64,000 nt of DNA from Cellvibrio sp. OA-2007. GTDB taxonomy: Bacteria > Pseudomonadota > Gammaproteobacteria > Pseudomonadales > Cellvibrionaceae. The DNA is taken from contig NZ_BBUL01000096.1 in assembly GCF_000953825.1 (NCBI RefSeq), positions 62,001-126,000 of the forward strand, read 5' to 3'. Shown here in pieces: positions 62,505-64,000 of this stretch. The number at the start of each line of letters is the position of its first letter. The stretch's first letter is position 1. A program made the position numbers and the translations under genes. The notes below the pieces were generated by a model that was not told the origin of the DNA, did not search any database, and worked only from the letters and a program-made list of their open reading frames with translations.

Positions 62505-64000
62505 ATGACTCAATCAGCTCGCAAGATTTTGGTTACCAGCGCCCTGCCCTATGCCAATGGTTCGATTCACCTTGGCCATTTGGTGGAATATATCCAGACC
62601 GATATTTGGGTGCGTTTCCAGAAAATGCGCGGCGTGGATTGTACCTATGTGTGCGCCGACGATGCCCACGGCACCGCGATTATGCTCAAAGCTGAGCAGT
62701 TGGGGCATTCGCCTGAACAACAAATCGCCAATGTAAAAGCCGAGCATGAAGCCGACTTTGCCGCCTTTAATATTGCCTTTGACAACTATCACTCGACCCA
62801 CTCGGAGGAAAACCGCGAGTTGTCGAGCATGATTTATGGCCGTTTGAAAGCCAATGGCCATATCGCCAGCAAAAGTATTACCCAGGCTTACGACCCAGAA
62901 AAACAACTGTTTTTGGCCGACCGCTACATCAAGGGCACCTGCCCGAAATGTAAGACGGAAGATCAATACGGTGATAATTGCGAAAAATGCGGTGCAACCT
63001 ATTCGCCAATGGATTTGATTAACCCCAAATCGGCGATTTCTGGCGCAACTCCGGTGGCGAAGGATTCCGAACATTTCTTTTTTACCCTGCCCGAGTTCGG
63101 CGACTTTCTCAAAAACTGGACCCGCGCCGGTCACTTGCAAGATGAAGTAGCCAACAAAATGGCCGAATGGCTCGATGCCGGTTTGCAGTCCTGGGATATC
63201 TCCCGCGATGCGCCCTACTTCGGTTTTGAAATTCCCGGCGAGCCGGGCAAGTATTTTTACGTCTGGCTGGATGCACCGATCGGTTATATCGCCAGCTTGA
63301 AGAATTTATTGGATAAAACCGGCGGCGACTGGGAAGAGTATTGGAAGCCGGATTCGACTGCCGAGGTGTATCACTTTATCGGTAAAGACATAGTCAACTT
63401 CCACGCCCTGTTTTGGCCAGCGATGCTGCACTCGGCCAATTTGCGCACACCAACTAAGGTCTGTGTACACGGATTCTTGACCGTCAACGGCACCAAGATG
63501 AGTAAATCGCGCGGCACCTTTATTAATGCCCGCACTTATCTCGACCATTTGAATCCGGAATACCTGCGCTACTACTTTGCCGCCAAACTGACTTGCAACG
63601 TGGACGACATCGACCTGAATCTGGAAGATTTTATCCAACGGGTGAATTCGGATTTGGTCGGTAAAGTGGTGAATATCGCCAGCCGTACCGCTAAGTTCAT
63701 CAATAACGCTGGTGGTGTGTTGGCGACCGAAATAGCCGATGCGGCCTTGTGGCAGCAGTTTGTCGATGCCGGTGACAGCATCGCCAGCCACTACGAAAAC
63801 CGCGATTACAGCAAAGCCATGCGCGAAATTATGGCGCTGGCCGATGCCGCCAACGAATATATCGCCACCCAAGCGCCGTGGAAGCTGGCGAAAGAGGCCG
63901 GTGCCGAAGCGCAAACTCAAGCGGTTTGCACCCTGGGCATCAATATGTTCCGCGCCTTGCTGACTTATTTAAAGCCGGTATTGCCTGCCCTGACTGCCGA
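62505..64000 (+). CDS. metG: Methionyl-tRNA synthetase (partial, runs off the window)
   Basis: MetG charges tRNA-Met. The visible 498 residues start [26 protein letters not shown], here including the class I HIGH-type motif HLGH. The zinc-binding knuckle ([18 protein letters not shown]) lies near residue 145, DAPIGYIAS is present, and the KMSKS signature ([11 protein letters not shown]) lies near residue 330. The anticodon-binding domain has begun, but the C-terminus and stop lie beyond 64000. The ATG at 62505 follows a weak ribosome binding site. Confidence 0.96.
   Translation, partial: MTQSARKILVTSALPYANGSIHLGHLVEYIQTDIWVRFQKMRGVDCTYVCADDAHGTAIMLKAEQLGHSPEQQIANVKAEHEADFAAFNIAFDNYHSTHSEENRELSSMIYGRLKANGHIASKSITQAYDPEKQLFLADRYIKGTCPKCKTEDQYGDNCEKCGATYSPMDLINPKSAISGATPVAKDSEHFFFTLPEFGDFLKNWTRAGHLQDEVANKMAEWLDAGLQSWDISRDAPYFGFEIPGEPGKYFYVWLDAPIGYIASLKNLLDKTGGDWEEYWKPDSTAEVYHFIGKDIVNFHALFWPAMLHSANLRTPTKVCVHGFLTVNGTKMSKSRGTFINARTYLDHLNPEYLRYYFAAKLTCNVDDIDLNLEDFIQRVNSDLVGKVVNIASRTAKFINNAGGVLATEIADAALWQQFVDAGDSIASHYENRDYSKAMREIMALADAANEYIATQAPWKLAKEAGAEAQTQAVCTLGINMFRALLTYLKPVLPALTA

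Noticed and set aside
1-64000. tRNA, rRNA, CRISPR, insertion sequence or prophage
   Set aside because: I looked through the intergenic regions and saw no cloverleaf, direct-repeat array, transposase or phage gene.

Overview
The window looks like a chromosomal segment of a Cellvibrio-type gammaproteobacterium (order Cellvibrionales, relatives of Pseudomonas). Three things point there. The gene order is Pseudomonas-like: trpE-trpG-trpD-trpC, vfr, an OsmC-type gene and coq7; aspS-yebC-ruvCAB-ybgC-tolQRAB-pal-cpoB; aroQ-accB-accC-prmA; dusB-fis-purH-purD. Several exported proteins carry poly-serine linkers, as Cellvibrio secreted proteins often do. There is also a family 3 glycosidase with an inserted PA14 domain. 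I see no insertion sequence, phage, CRISPR array, rRNA or tRNA gene. Nearly all of the window is ordinary housekeeping DNA with short intergenic regions.

Layout. 0-2.2 kb: groES behind a heat-shock promoter, fxsA and a DUF481 outer-membrane protein. 2.4-7.8 kb: an alkyltransferase-like DNA repair protein, then a peptidoglycan-recycling group (AmpG permease, AmpE, AmpD, with YajQ) and a Ycf46-like AAA ATPase. 7.9-10.6 kb: GH3-PA14 glycosidase. 10.7-16.8 kb: coq7, OsmC-type, vfr and the trpEGDC operon. 17-21 kb: rpe (without gph beside it), a serine-rich DUF3530 protein, TapT and a TPR lipoprotein. 21-28.4 kb: dsbD, aroQ, accBC, prmA and a zinc-ribbon DUF3426 protein. 28.5-34 kb: a periplasmic binding-protein-like gene, dusB-fis, purH and purD. 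34-38.2 kb: pilU, RidA, NdpA/YejK and a gluzincin-like metalloprotease. 38.4-38.7 kb: a protein-free stretch that I read as a CsrB/RsmZ-type small RNA. 38.8-50.9 kb: the minus-strand tol-pal, ruv, yebC, aspS, fmdB, mtgA block, a DUF4124 protein and a Rieske protein. 51-58.3 kb: a DUF1704 metalloprotease, two unknown proteins, a RoxA-like dihaem cytochrome lipoprotein and a seven-repeat FG-GAP lipoprotein. 58.4-64 kb: tilS, an S9 peptidase, greB, a small lipoprotein and the start of metG, which runs off the window.

The main discovery is non-coding. Positions 38361-38708 (+ strand) hold a GacA-box-like palindrome, a -10 element, 15 GGA motifs within about 230 bases and a strong intrinsic terminator. 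This is the architecture of a GacS/GacA-activated RNA that sequesters CsrA/RsmA. Other non-coding signals are two perfect palindromes in front of vfr, a weak cobalamin-riboswitch-like leader before dusB-fis, two dispersed-repeat-like hairpins (32650-32732 and 55683-55761) and nested inverted repeats at 19173-19260 and 36892-36943. All function assignments come from reading motifs and gene order by eye; no database search was run.
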